64,000 nt of DNA from Mycolicibacterium helvum (GCF_010731895.1 NZ_AP022596.1:3162001-3226000), one strand, 5' to 3'; positions 33,841-42,034 are shown, numbered from the stretch's first letter. Notes: a model not told the origin generated them from the letters alone. A program made the numbers and translations.

Positions 33841-34869
33841 ATGGGCGAGGTCGGCGGTCTCAAGGTCGACCGGGGTGTGATCAGCCGGCTCTCCGCCGTC
33901 AGTGCTGCGGCGCGCGAGGCGGAGCGACTCGGTTACGACGGATGCTGGACCGCTGAGATCAATCACGATCCGTTCCTGCCGCTCACCCTGGCTGCCGAGC
34001 ACACCACTCAGATTGAACTGGGGACCAGCATCGCGGTGGCGTTTGCCCGAAATCCGATGACGGTGGCCACCATCGGTTGGGATCTTCAGGACTTCTCCCA
34101 GGGGCGGCTGCTGCTCGGGCTGGGCACCCAGATCAAGCCGCACATCGAGAAGCGGTTCAGTATGCCGTGGAGCCGGCCGGCCCGCCGGATGCGCGAGTTC
34201 ATCCTTGCGCTGCATGCGATTTGGGATTGCTGGCGGGACGGCACCAAACTCAGCTTCGACGGCGACTTCTACACCCACCGCCTGATGACACCGATGTTCG
34301 TGCCGGAGTGGCACCCGTATGGGTCACCGAAGATCGTGATCGCGGCGGTTGGTGAGTTGATGACGGAGGTGTGCGGCGAGGTCGCCGACGGACTGATCGC
34401 GCATGCATTTACGACCAAGCGGTATTTCGACGAGGTGACAATCCCGGCGCTGCAGCGGGGGATGGCCAAAACCGGGCGCGCGCGGGCCGATTTCCAGGTG
34501 ATGGCACCGGTTTTCGTGGTCACGGGTTTCGACGAGGCGGAGATCGCCACGGCCGCGGCGGCGAGTCGCAAGCAGATTGCGTTCTATGCGTCCACGCCTG
34601 CGTACCGGAAGGTGTTGGAGCTCCACGGCTGGGGCGAATTGCAGACCGATTTGCACCGGCTCTCGCTGGAAGGCCAGTGGGATGCCATGGCCACGCTGAT
34701 CGATGACGAGATTCTGTCGACGTTCGCCGTTGTGGCGCCGCTCGACGACTTGGCGGCGGCGCTGCGCGAGCGTTGCGACGGCATCATCGACCGGGTGATG
34801 GTCGGGCTGCCGTCATCGGCGTCGGAGGAGACCGTGCGCGCGTTCCTGGACGAGGTCCGCGCCAGCTGA
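33841..34869 (+). CDS. Luciferase-like (LLM class, probably F420-dependent) oxidoreductase
   Basis: A 342-residue member of the luciferase-like superfamily, distinct from the one at 31230. Segments: AAREAERLGYDGCWTAEINH near the N-terminus, ATIGWDLQDFSQGRLLLGLG (about 78-97), and GSPKIVIAAVGELMTEVCGE. The ATG at 33841 is preferred, since a -10-like TACTGT in the operator lies about 14 bases upstream; a GTG 24 bases earlier is the alternative. Probable F420-linked redox step of the pathway; reaction unknown. Confidence 0.87.
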   Translation: MGEVGGLKVDRGVISRLSAVSAAAREAERLGYDGCWTAEINHDPFLPLTLAAEHTTQIELGTSIAVAFARNPMTVATIGWDLQDFSQGRLLLGLGTQIKPHIEKRFSMPWSRPARRMREFILALHAIWDCWRDGTKLSFDGDFYTHRLMTPMFVPEWHPYGSPKIVIAAVGELMTEVCGEVADGLIAHAFTTKRYFDEVTIPALQRGMAKTGRARADFQVMAPVFVVTGFDEAEIATAAAASRKQIAFYASTPAYRKVLELHGWGELQTDLHRLSLEGQWDAMATLIDDEILSTFAVVAPLDDLAAALRERCDGIIDRVMVGLPSSASEETVRAFLDEVRAS

Positions 34870-34889
34870 GTTTCGTTGTGGCTGTGAGC

Positions 34890-34919
34890 TTTATCCCCAG
34901 ACTCGGATTTATCCCCAGA
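34890..34919. repeat. Two direct copies of TTTATCCCCAGA, 18-base period
   Basis: Identical 12-mers at 34890-34901 and 34908-34919 lie 49 bases before the HNH protein start. The sequence is close to DnaA-box-like TTATCCACA. Its role is unknown; it may be a control site of the 13E12 gene. Confidence 0.6.
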
Positions 34920-34967
34920 TTGTCTTTGGGCGACGGTTTTGTCGGTGGGTGGGCATAGTGTTCGAAC

Positions 34968-36305
34968 ATGGGTTCGAGTAATGCGGTGCGCGACGCGCTC
35001 ACCGCTGCGGTCGACATTGTGGCCGCTCTCGATTTCGACGCACTCGACCCGCCCGAACGCTTCGCAGCGTTGGAGCTGATCGAGACCCAGCAGCGTCGCC
35101 TGACGGCGATCTCACATGCCGGGGTGGCCAAGTTGGAGCAGTTCGAGGGCTGCCCGCCGGTGGGGATTGCGTTGGCTGATGTGTTGCGGATCAGTCCGCG
35201 GGAAGCGCGGCGGCGGATCCGCGACGCCGAGCAGTTGGCACCGCGGACGACGTTGATCGGGGAGCCGTTGGCGCCGGTGCTGAAAGAGACGTCGACGGCC
35301 TGGCGCGACGGGCAGCTTGATGGCGAGCATCTGCGGGTGATTCAGAAGTTCTTCCGCGACCTGCCCGATCACGTGCCCCCGGTTGAGGTCGAGAAGGCCG
35401 AGGCGTCGTTGGCAGAGCATGCCGTGAATCTGCGGCCCGACCAATTGGAGAAGGTCGCCTACCGGCTGGCGCTGCATCTGAACCCGGATGGCACGTTCTC
35501 CGACGAGGACCGGGCCCGCAAGCGCGGGTTCGTGTGGTGTGGCGGCCAGCAGGTGGACGGGATGAGCGTGGGCCGGCTGATCGCCGACCCGGAGTTGCGC
35601 TCGGAACTGGACGCGTGGTTCGCGAAGTTCGCCGCCCCGGGTGTGTGCAACCCCGCCGATGGGTCTCCGACCGTCACTCCCACTGACGAGGTGGCCGGGC
35701 GGGATCTGCGCAGTTATGGCCAGCGTCAGCATGACGCTCTTAAAGCGCTGGTGCGCGGACAACTCGGGGATCCGAAGTTCGGTCAGCACAACGGCTTACC
35801 GGTCACGGTGATCGTGACCGCCACGCTGCAGGACATCCAGAACAAAACCGGACACGGGGTCACCGCCAGCGGAGTGGTGATGCCGATCTCGGACGTGATC
35901 CGCACGGGTGCCCACGCGTACCACTACCTGGCGCTCTTCGACGGAGTCAACGGACGGCCGTTGTGGCTGGGCCGCACCAAGCGGATCGCGTCTGCTGATC
36001 AACGAATCATCCTGCACGCCAGGGATCGTGGCTGCACTAGGCCCGGTTGTGATGCGCCCGGATATCACAGCGTGGTTCATCACGCCGCCCAAGACTGGAA
36101 GAACGGCGGCACCACCGATATCAACGACCTCACCCTGGCCTGCCCACCCGACAACCAACTCGTCGAAACCGGCGGCTGGGACACCCGAATACTGCCCAAC
36201 GGTCAAACCGAGTGGATCCCACCACCAGGGCTGCCCATGCTCAAAGGCGGCACCAACACCTACCACCACCCCGACCGCCTCCTGCCCAAAGCTCTCGATC
36301 CGTGA
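34968..36305 (+). CDS. 13E12 repeat family protein: DUF222 plus HNH endonuclease domain
   Basis: A 445-residue actinobacterial protein with an N-terminal DUF222 helical region (about 10-300) and a C-terminal HNH nuclease domain (about 355-400): RGCTRPGCDAPGYHSVVHHA, then DINDLTLACPPDNQLV. The two CxxC-type cysteines and the HH pair are present; the usual final His pair of the motif is PPDN. Such genes are multicopy and sometimes mobile in mycobacteria; a DNA-nicking role is assumed from the fold. No terminal repeats or partner genes are seen, so mobility of this copy is not shown. Confidence 0.9.
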   Translation: MGSSNAVRDALTAAVDIVAALDFDALDPPERFAALELIETQQRRLTAISHAGVAKLEQFEGCPPVGIALADVLRISPREARRRIRDAEQLAPRTTLIGEPLAPVLKETSTAWRDGQLDGEHLRVIQKFFRDLPDHVPPVEVEKAEASLAEHAVNLRPDQLEKVAYRLALHLNPDGTFSDEDRARKRGFVWCGGQQVDGMSVGRLIADPELRSELDAWFAKFAAPGVCNPADGSPTVTPTDEVAGRDLRSYGQRQHDALKALVRGQLGDPKFGQHNGLPVTVIVTATLQDIQNKTGHGVTASGVVMPISDVIRTGAHAYHYLALFDGVNGRPLWLGRTKRIASADQRIILHARDRGCTRPGCDAPGYHSVVHHAAQDWKNGGTTDINDLTLACPPDNQLVETGGWDTRILPNGQTEWIPPPGLPMLKGGTNTYHHPDRLLPKALDP

Positions 36306-36348
36306 GCTGAGGGAATGAATCGGCGCGTTCTGGCACTTGTAGCCAAGC

Positions 36349-37440
36349 ATGACGTTCACCCTGGCCGACGATGCAGCCCTGCTCCAGCCGATCACCATCG
36401 GGTCGAGCACTGCCCGGAATCGGCTGTTCATGGCGCCGTTGACGCGCTCGCGCGCCCAGGCCGACGGCACGCCCAGCGACCTGCAGGTCGAGTACTACGC
36501 ACAGCGTGCGTCCGCGGGGCTGATCATCACCGAAGCCACAGCCATCTCCCAGGTGGGTAACGGTGCCTACGTCAACACCCCTGGCATCTACACCGATCGA
36601 CACCAGGAGAAGTGGGCTGAGGTCGCGTCGGCCGTCCATGCCAGGGACGGGCTGATGTTCATGCAGATCTGGCACGTCGGCCGGATGGCCCACCCAGATA
36701 TCAACGGCGCCGAGTCGGTGGCGCCCTCACCGATCGCAGCCGATCTGTTGGCGCACACGCCGTCCGGCAAGAAACCGCTCCCGGTGCCCCGAGCCCTCGG
36801 CAGCGACGAAATCCCCGGTGTGGTGGCACAATTCCGCGCCGCCGCGCGTCGTGCCGTCGATGCCGGACTCGATGGTGTCGAAATCCATTCCGCCAACGGC
36901 TATCTGCTACACCAGTTCCTCTCCGATACTGCCAACACCCGCACCGACCGTTACGGTGGCTCTGCGCAGAACCGCGCGCGACTGACCGCCGAGGTCGTCG
37001 AAGCGGTGGCTGACGAGATCGGGGCTGGCCGGGTCGGGTTGCGCATCTCGCCGGGAAACGGCGCCGGCGGTGTCAACGAGATTGACGCCGTCTCGGCCTA
37101 CGAGGCTCTGCTGCACAGGATCTCGCCGCTCGAGCTGGCGTATCTGCACGTCCTGATCAACCCGGACGCCGCTGAATTCGGCGTGGTGCGGGCGCTATGG
37201 CCAGGGCCGTTCGTCCTCAACACCGGCCGCGATATCGACACCAGCTTCTGTCAGCTCGAGAATCTCGTCGACTGGGGTGTCATCAGCGCGGCCGCCGTCG
37301 GCCGGGCCTATCTGGCCAACCCCGACCTCATCGACCGGCTGCGCACCGGCGCCGAACTGACCGCGCCGGACGTCGCTACGTTCTACTCGCCGGGTGCTGC
37401 GGGCTACGTCGACTACCCGACGCTGGCGCCGACCGTCTGA
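36349..37440 (+). CDS. Old Yellow Enzyme family alkene reductase (NADH:flavin oxidoreductase)
   Basis: A 363-residue FMN-dependent TIM barrel. Typical features: RNRLFMAPLTRSRA at the start, QIWHVGRMAHPD, the substrate/FMN segment VEIHSANGYLLHQFLSD, NTRTDRYGGS, and the C-terminal AAAVGRAYLANPDL. It would reduce activated C=C bonds of enones or nitro compounds using NAD(P)H. It follows the HNH gene by 43 bases and its 3' end overlaps the converging membrane-protein gene by 28 bases. No cluster operator lies upstream, so it is probably not part of the island regulon. Confidence 0.93.
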   Translation: MTFTLADDAALLQPITIGSSTARNRLFMAPLTRSRAQADGTPSDLQVEYYAQRASAGLIITEATAISQVGNGAYVNTPGIYTDRHQEKWAEVASAVHARDGLMFMQIWHVGRMAHPDINGAESVAPSPIAADLLAHTPSGKKPLPVPRALGSDEIPGVVAQFRAAARRAVDAGLDGVEIHSANGYLLHQFLSDTANTRTDRYGGSAQNRARLTAEVVEAVADEIGAGRVGLRISPGNGAGGVNEIDAVSAYEALLHRISPLELAYLHVLINPDAAEFGVVRALWPGPFVLNTGRDIDTSFCQLENLVDWGVISAAAVGRAYLANPDLIDRLRTGAELTAPDVATFYSPGAAGYVDYPTLAPTV

Positions 37441-37901
37441 GCTGACTTCTCTTGTAGCCGCTGGCGTTCCACAGTGGCGAGGTAGAACGCCCAGGCGAAC
37501 GCGAAGCTGGTGAACAGGCTGGAGACGAAGAACAGCCACGGCCGGCGAATCCCGCGGCGGTAACCGTCGATGATCGTGAACAACGGCAGCAGGATGACAT
37601 TGCCGATCGTGTAGTCCTGGCTGGCTGATGCCGCGGCGGGGTTGTCGTACCCCAGCGTGATGAACTGCCACCAGCTGCCCGCGCCGGTGAAGACGTTCCC
37701 GCTGCCGTCGGCGTACTGGTGCACGAACTGGATGTTGAAGTACCAGCCCAGCACGATCGACGCGAGTCCGACAACGTAGTAGAGGATCTCGAGCGCACTG
37801 ACCGCGGGCCCACTGGCGGGCCGCCGGAAGATCGATGAATTGGACCCGATGATCCATGCGATGACGAGGACAGCCAACACTGCATGCACGAGGAGCGTCA
37901 T
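37413..37901 (-). CDS. DUF2834-like integral membrane protein
   Basis: A 162-residue protein with several hydrophobic stretches: residues about 4-18 (LVHAVLAVLVIAWII), 36-58 (SALEILYYVVGLASIVLGWYF), a region near 100-112 and 120-140. Between them is a conserved-looking soluble loop, GAGSWWQFITLGYDNPAAAS. The layout resembles DUF2834 membrane proteins; function unknown. It diverges from a TetR regulator, which probably controls it through the palindrome at 37936-37951. Confidence 0.75.
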   Translation of the reverse strand: MTLLVHAVLAVLVIAWIIGSNSSIFRRPASGPAVSALEILYYVVGLASIVLGWYFNIQFVHQYADGSGNVFTGAGSWWQFITLGYDNPAAASASQDYTIGNVILLPLFTIIDGYRRGIRRPWLFFVSSLFTSFAFAWAFYLATVERQRLQEKSAQTVGASVG

Positions 37902-37935
37902 GGCTTCGTAACTGTAGTGAAGATCGCCGCATGTT

Positions 37936-37951
37936 TTGTCAATTTTGACAA
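37936..37951. promoter_or_regulatory. TetR operator candidate TTGTCAA-TT-TTGACAA
   Basis: A perfect 7-2-7 palindrome lies between the divergent membrane-protein gene and a TetR gene starting 25 bases downstream. Its right arm contains TTGACA, a consensus -35 hexamer, so binding would block transcription. Confidence 0.6.
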
Positions 37952-37975
37952 TACGTTTTGCGGTACGTTACCCCC

Positions 37976-38575
37976 GTGGTTCGACCTGCTCAGACGGCGC
38001 GCAGCGAGCGCACTCGCGACGCGCTGCGGCGTGCCGCCCTGGTGCGCTTCCTCGCTCAAGGTGTCGAAGACACCTCGGCCGAGCAGATCGCTGATGACGC
38101 CGGCGTCTCGCTGCGCACCTTCTATCGGCACTTCACCTCCAAACACGATCTGCTGTTCGCCGACTACGACGTCGGCCTGGAGTGGTTCCGTGCCGCACTA
38201 CAGGCCCGCTCCCCGGGGGAGTCGATCATCGAATCGGTGCAATCGGCCATTGACGCCTCGCCGTATGACCCGGAGGCCGTCGCTCAGATCGCCGCGCTGC
38301 GGGCCAAGGAACTCGACGCCGGCCGCATCGTCCGCCACACCCGGCAGGTGGAGGCCGAGTTCGCCGATGCGATCGCCGACCAGCTGTCGATGAGCACCCC
38401 ACCGGCCACACCCGACGAGCGGCTGCGCGTCATCGTCACCGCCCGGTGCATCGCCGCAGCCGTCTTCGGCGCCATGGAGCTGTGGATGGTCGGCGAGGAC
38501 ACCTCGCTGGCCGAGCTCGCGCGACTGTGCCGCACCGCGCTGGAGTCGCTTCGTGACGGGATCGTCGGAGACTAG
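37976..38575 (+). CDS. TetR family transcriptional regulator
   Basis: A 199-residue regulator. The helix-turn-helix (about 12-58) contains SAEQIADDAGVSLRTFYRHFTSKHDLLF, a textbook TetR DNA-binding region, followed by a helical effector domain. The GTG at 37976 is chosen; the frame continues upstream across the operator. It is divergent from the DUF2834-like gene and converges with the acetyltransferase, leaving only four bases between stops. It likely regulates itself and the membrane protein. Confidence 0.9.
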   Translation: MVRPAQTARSERTRDALRRAALVRFLAQGVEDTSAEQIADDAGVSLRTFYRHFTSKHDLLFADYDVGLEWFRAALQARSPGESIIESVQSAIDASPYDPEAVAQIAALRAKELDAGRIVRHTRQVEAEFADAIADQLSMSTPPATPDERLRVIVTARCIAAAVFGAMELWMVGEDTSLAELARLCRTALESLRDGIVGD

Positions 38576-38579
38576 CGCT

Positions 38580-39797
38580 TCAGAACCCGTAACCCAGCTC
38601 GGCGGGAACCGCGGAAGCGAACGCGAGGTCAAGGTGAGCAAGCAGGCTTGGGCTGTCACACCGGAGTCGATGCGCGCGCGCGAACGCTGACGGCCGATGA
38701 ACGCCGAGGTAGATGCTGCCCAGCACCGATAGATCCACGTGCACATCGGGGCTGGCCTCGCTCGGCACACAGCGTGCCCGTCCGTCGTCGATGGACAGAT
38801 CGAACCGTCCGCCACCGCCGAGCTCTCCGTCGGACACCTCCACGGTGACTGCGACGTCCCGAGAATACGAGCGGGCTTCCAAAACTGTTGGTATATCGGC
38901 GATTCGAAGCCACAGTGCGTCCTCGCTGCCGACCATGCGCGCCTGTCGTGGGTCGGTGAGCAGGTAGGGCAGCGGGTCTTCTGGGTAGGTGTTGACGGTG
39001 ATGGTTTCCATCAGGTCCAGCCCGAGCAGTGCCTGCCACAGGGCGATGCGGGCGATGCTGGTGACCGCGGTGAACTTGGTGATCTCCACCGACCTGCTGG
39101 TGTCGGTGGTGTGGGTCCGGTACATGGCGAAGCCGTCGCTGTGCAGGAGCGTGAAAAGTTGGCTGCCGCCATGCCGTCCGGATTCGCGGTCGGCCAGGAC
39201 CTCGTCCCACAGCACCGCCGGGGTATGCAATCCACCCGGCGTGTGCCGTCGCCAGCGGTCGTAGATGTCGACCAATGCGTCGCGGTGCTGGGCCGGGTCG
39301 ACGATCCGGACCCCGCCGGGCTGCGGTACACCAGGATGCATCTGCGTCGCGCGCCGATCGACGCGGAGGGTGTTCTCGATGGTGGCCGGGCCGTAGCCGA
39401 ACCGGCCGTAGATGGTGGCCTCGCTGGCGAGCAGCCCCAAGAGTGGGTACTGCGCATCGACCATCCGCCGGTGCAATTCGGCGAACATCGCGCGCAGCAC
39501 GCCGCGACGCCGATGGGTGGGAGCGACCGCCACCCAGGTGACACCCGCCATCGGCAGCAGCTGGCCGCCGGGCACCGTCATCTCCAGGTCCAGCACCATC
39601 GACATCCCGACGACGTCCGCTCCGTCGCAAGCCAGCACGACACTCTCCGGTGACGTCATGGCCTGCCACGTGGCCACGGTGTCCGGGTCGGCAAAGGACC
39701 CGAACGACGTGGCCGCCAACCTCCTCATCGCCGACCAGTCCTCGTCGCCGGCGCTGCGCAGTGTCACACCCTGGGGAGGGGAGATCGCAAGATTCAC
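38580..39797 (-). CDS. eis: Eis-like GNAT N-acetyltransferase
   Basis: A 405-residue protein of the mycobacterial Eis family, which acetylates amines such as aminoglycosides and lysines. It has the N-terminal GNAT domain with the acetyl-CoA loop VAVAPTHRRRGVLRAMFAELHRR (about 90-112), ASEATIYGRFGYGPAT with the proposed acid Tyr, and PEDPLPYLLTD. The end is a sterol-carrier-like domain finishing in a C-terminal Phe, whose carboxylate is the base in Eis. Length and layout match M. tuberculosis Eis (about 402-408 residues), but sequence differences suggest a paralogue, so the symbol denotes the family. Confidence 0.82.
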   Translation of the reverse strand: MNLAISPPQGVTLRSAGDEDWSAMRRLAATSFGSFADPDTVATWQAMTSPESVVLACDGADVVGMSMVLDLEMTVPGGQLLPMAGVTWVAVAPTHRRRGVLRAMFAELHRRMVDAQYPLLGLLASEATIYGRFGYGPATIENTLRVDRRATQMHPGVPQPGGVRIVDPAQHRDALVDIYDRWRRHTPGGLHTPAVLWDEVLADRESGRHGGSQLFTLLHSDGFAMYRTHTTDTSRSVEITKFTAVTSIARIALWQALLGLDLMETITVNTYPEDPLPYLLTDPRQARMVGSEDALWLRIADIPTVLEARSYSRDVAVTVEVSDGELGGGGRFDLSIDDGRARCVPSEASPDVHVDLSVLGSIYLGVHRPSAFARAHRLRCDSPSLLAHLDLAFASAVPAELGYGF

Positions 39798-39898
39798 GCC
39801 CCGACGTTGTCATATCGCGCCGGCGGTCGCATTCGTATTTCTCCCGGGCAGATTGGGCACCGGTGCCGACGTGATCTTCACCGTGGCATGCTGAGGCC

Positions 39899-40291
39899 AT
39901 GCATGCATTTCGCGCCGCCGTCGAAGCCGGTGATTTCGGTGCCCTGCCCGCCCTGTGCGCCCCTGACGTGGTCTTCCGCAGCCCCATCGCCCACAAGCCG
40001 TACCACGGCCGCGACCAGATCGGCGTCATCCTGCGGGCGGTATCGCGAGTGTTCGCCGACCTGACCTACATCAAGGAGATCGGCGGCGAGGGCCAGGCCG
40101 ACCATGCGCTGGTGTTCACCGCCAAGGTCGGCGACCTCGAGATCAACGGCTGCGATTTCCTGCACGTCCGCGAGGACGGGCTGATCGACGAGTTCACCGT
40201 GATGCTGCGCCCGCTCAAGGCGGTTACCGCATTCGCCGAGCGGATGGCTGTCGAATTTGAAAAGGAAATGGCCGCGGCCGGATTGACGTAA
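39899..40291 (+). CDS. NTF2-like (SnoaL-type) protein
   Basis: A 130-residue single-domain protein. The N-terminal helix MHAFRAAVEAGDFGALPALC, VVFRSPIAHKPYHGRDQIG and the strands LVFTAKVGDLEINGCDFLHV fit the polyketide-cyclase-like NTF2 fold. No cofactor motif. It begins 101 bases after the divergent eis-like gene. Function unknown; a small-molecule-binding or isomerase role is the family default. Confidence 0.82.
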   Translation: MHAFRAAVEAGDFGALPALCAPDVVFRSPIAHKPYHGRDQIGVILRAVSRVFADLTYIKEIGGEGQADHALVFTAKVGDLEINGCDFLHVREDGLIDEFTVMLRPLKAVTAFAERMAVEFEKEMAAAGLT

Positions 40292-40345
40292 ACGCCTCGG
40301 CGTGTGCTCCGCACTTCGGCTGCCGACCGGAGGACTATCTAGTGC

Positions 40346-40753
40346 ATGGCCAGGATCGGTGACGACTCCTTGATCGTTCGCGGGGAGCAGCGCCCCGACG
40401 GCACTTGGCTTTTCACCATCCGCTACATCGTGCATTTTGAGCCCGGCGAGCTCGGGACGCGCTTCGCCGACTCGGTGCAGATCTGCGCGGACAGCGTCGC
40501 GACTCCGGTTCCGTTCATCGCCTGCGGCCGCTCGGTGCTACGCAAGAAGCGGGTCGTGGTCGACGACAACACCCTGACCGACGACGCGTGCGCGACGGTA
40601 CGCGTGCGGCGCCGCGGCGGCGCCGATGCACTGATTCAGTCCGCGCGGTTGCGCAGGATCTCCACCCAGTCGGTCGGCACCCGCCCGCGCGGGCCCGGGG
40701 TGGTCTCCTCCGATGGCCGGCTCTCTGGTGGGGCCAGGTCCGGCCCGTCGTAG
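40346..40753 (+). CDS. Hypothetical protein with antisense-overlapping C-terminus
   Basis: A 135-residue frame of unknown function. The first 90 or so residues (for example GTWLFTIRYIVHFEPGELG and VLRKKRVVVDDNTLTD) look like a real beta-rich protein. The last 40 residues are Arg/Gly/Ser-rich and lie exactly antisense to the end of the UBP zinc-finger gene, so they are probably read-through after loss of the original stop or a frameshift near 40610-40640. The codon pattern and start (ATG) support the N-terminal part only. Confidence 0.5.
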   Translation: MARIGDDSLIVRGEQRPDGTWLFTIRYIVHFEPGELGTRFADSVQICADSVATPVPFIACGRSVLRKKRVVVDDNTLTDDACATVRVRRRGGADALIQSARLRRISTQSVGTRPRGPGVVSSDGRLSGGARSGPS

Positions 40754-40989
40754 TACTCGCCTGTCTGGTAGTCCCAGAACCAGTCCTCACCCGGCTCGAA
40801 CGACCGGATGATCGGATGCCCGCTCTCGCGCCAGTGCGCGGCAGCGTGCCGCATCAGCGAATCGTCGCAGCAGCCGATGTGACCGCAGGCCGCACAGCGA
40901 CGCAGGTGCACCCACCAGCCACCGGCGGCTTCACATTCGACGCAGCCCGTGCCGCTTGGTGGAACCGATGGATCGACCGCTTCAGCCAT
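40636..40989 (-). CDS. UBP-type zinc-finger protein
   Basis: A 117-residue protein built around a ubiquitin-protease-type zinc finger: GTGCVECEAAGG, then RRCAACGHIGCCDDSL, then RHAAAHWRESGHPIIRSFEPG. The ordered Cys and His residues would bind zinc; WFWDYQTGEYYDGP follows. Small stand-alone UBP fingers are common in actinobacteria; a regulatory or binding role is assumed, with no enzyme domain. Its 3' end overlaps the opposing hypothetical gene by 118 bases. Confidence 0.88.
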   Translation of the reverse strand: MAEAVDPSVPPSGTGCVECEAAGGWWVHLRRCAACGHIGCCDDSLMRHAAAHWRESGHPIIRSFEPGEDWFWDYQTGEYYDGPDLAPPESRPSEETTPGPRGRVPTDWVEILRNRAD

Positions 40990-41118
40990 GTCTGTGAGCT
41001 TACTGGCGGCGAGAACGGGCGCGCGGCAAGTTTTCTGCTCGCCCCGATTTAATCCGTCTGAGTGGAATCAAAAGCGTTGGGGCAACCAGCCGATACCCGG
41101 TATTGACGTACGCATTCG

Positions 41119-41161
41119 TGCAACCAGTTGCATTGACAGCTAATCATCGCCCTCTTAGCGT
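41119..41161 (+). promoter_or_regulatory. Promoter of the mce operon with a KstR-consensus box
   Basis: TGCAACCAGTTGCA (41119-41132) is a perfect 6-2-6 palindrome and fits the KstR consensus TnnAACnnGTTnnA at every fixed base. It directly abuts TTGACA (41133-41138), which is 17 bases from TAGCGT (41156-41161), a standard mycobacterial -35/-10 pair. The first yrbE gene starts about 105 bases after the expected transcription start. Another palindrome, ATACC-C-GGTAT, is at 41093-41103. Nothing else is seen in the 283-base gap. Confidence 0.6.
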
Positions 41162-41272
41162 CCGGCGCAGGCTTGACGACGAGAGGACGCATGTGGGATC
41201 CGCAGAGGGGTGCTGGCGTAAGGCGGCGATGACGCCGCCGTCGCCGCGCCGCTCCTCACCCCTGCTGCATCC

Positions 41273-42034
41273 ATGAGCATCGCGTGGTCCAAGCCGGTTT
41301 TATCGGTGGGGGACTTCGTCGTCCTGGTCGGTGAGACCTTCGCGGCAATGTTCCGCCGGCCCTTCGCCTGGCGTGAGCTGCTCGACCAGATCTGGTTCGT
41401 GGCGCGCGTGTCGATCGTCCCGACGGTGGTGCTGTCCATCCCCTACACCGTGCTCATCGTGTTCACCCTGAACATCGTGCTGCTGGAGGTGGGTGCTGGC
41501 GACCTCGCCGGTGCCGGCGCCGCGCTGGCGTCGGTGACGCAGGTGGGTCCGGTCGTGACCGCGATCGTTGTCGCCGGTGCCGGCTCCACCGCGATGTGCG
41601 CCGATCTTGGCGCCCGCACGATCCGCGAAGAGATCGACGCCATGAAGGTGATCGGCGTCAATCCCATCCAGGCGCTGGTGGTTCCCCGGGTGGTCGCCGC
41701 GACTTTCGTTGCGCTGATGCTGTATTCGGTGGTCGCCGTCGTCGGGCTGGCCGGGAGCTACTTCTTCGTCGTCTACCTCCAGCACGTGACCCCGGGGGCG
41801 TTCGTCGCCGGGATGACCCTGCTGACCGGCCTGCCGCAGGTGGTCGTCTCGCTGGCGAAGGCCTTTCTGTTCGGCCTGTCCGCGGGTCTGATCGCCTGCT
41901 ACAAGGGACTGTCGGTCGGTGGCGGACCGACCGCCGTCGGCAACGCCGTGAACGAGACCGTGGTGTTCGCGTTCATGGCGCTATTCCTGATCAACATCCT
42001 GGCGACTGCGTTCGGCGTGAAGGTGGCGCCATGA
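41273..42034 (+). CDS. YrbE-A type Mce permease subunit (MlaE family)
   Basis: A 253-residue integral membrane permease subunit of an Mce lipid importer. It has five or so hydrophobic segments and the cytoplasmic MlaE motif REEIDAMKVIGVNP (about 122-135), which in this family contacts the ATPase. FAAMFRRPFAWRELLDQ near the N-terminus is typical of YrbE-A proteins. The ATG has no strong ribosome site. It overlaps yrbE-B by ATGA. The ATPase (MceG/Mkl) is encoded elsewhere, as is usual in mycobacteria. Confidence 0.93.
   Translation: MSIAWSKPVLSVGDFVVLVGETFAAMFRRPFAWRELLDQIWFVARVSIVPTVVLSIPYTVLIVFTLNIVLLEVGAGDLAGAGAALASVTQVGPVVTAIVVAGAGSTAMCADLGARTIREEIDAMKVIGVNPIQALVVPRVVAATFVALMLYSVVAVVGLAGSYFFVVYLQHVTPGAFVAGMTLLTGLPQVVVSLAKAFLFGLSAGLIACYKGLSVGGGPTAVGNAVNETVVFAFMALFLINILATAFGVKVAP

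Noticed and set aside
34968-36305. 13E12/HNH gene as a recent mobile element
   Set aside because: No terminal repeats, target duplication or transposase-like partner visible; only the family reputation suggests mobility.
37902-37930. AACTGTAG near the DUF2834-like gene as a cluster operator
   Set aside because: Only one half-site is present; the partner half is absent.
38656-40029. Reverse frame of 457 codons across eis and its promoter
   Set aside because: Different frame from the intact Eis-like protein; Arg-rich, with no family signature.
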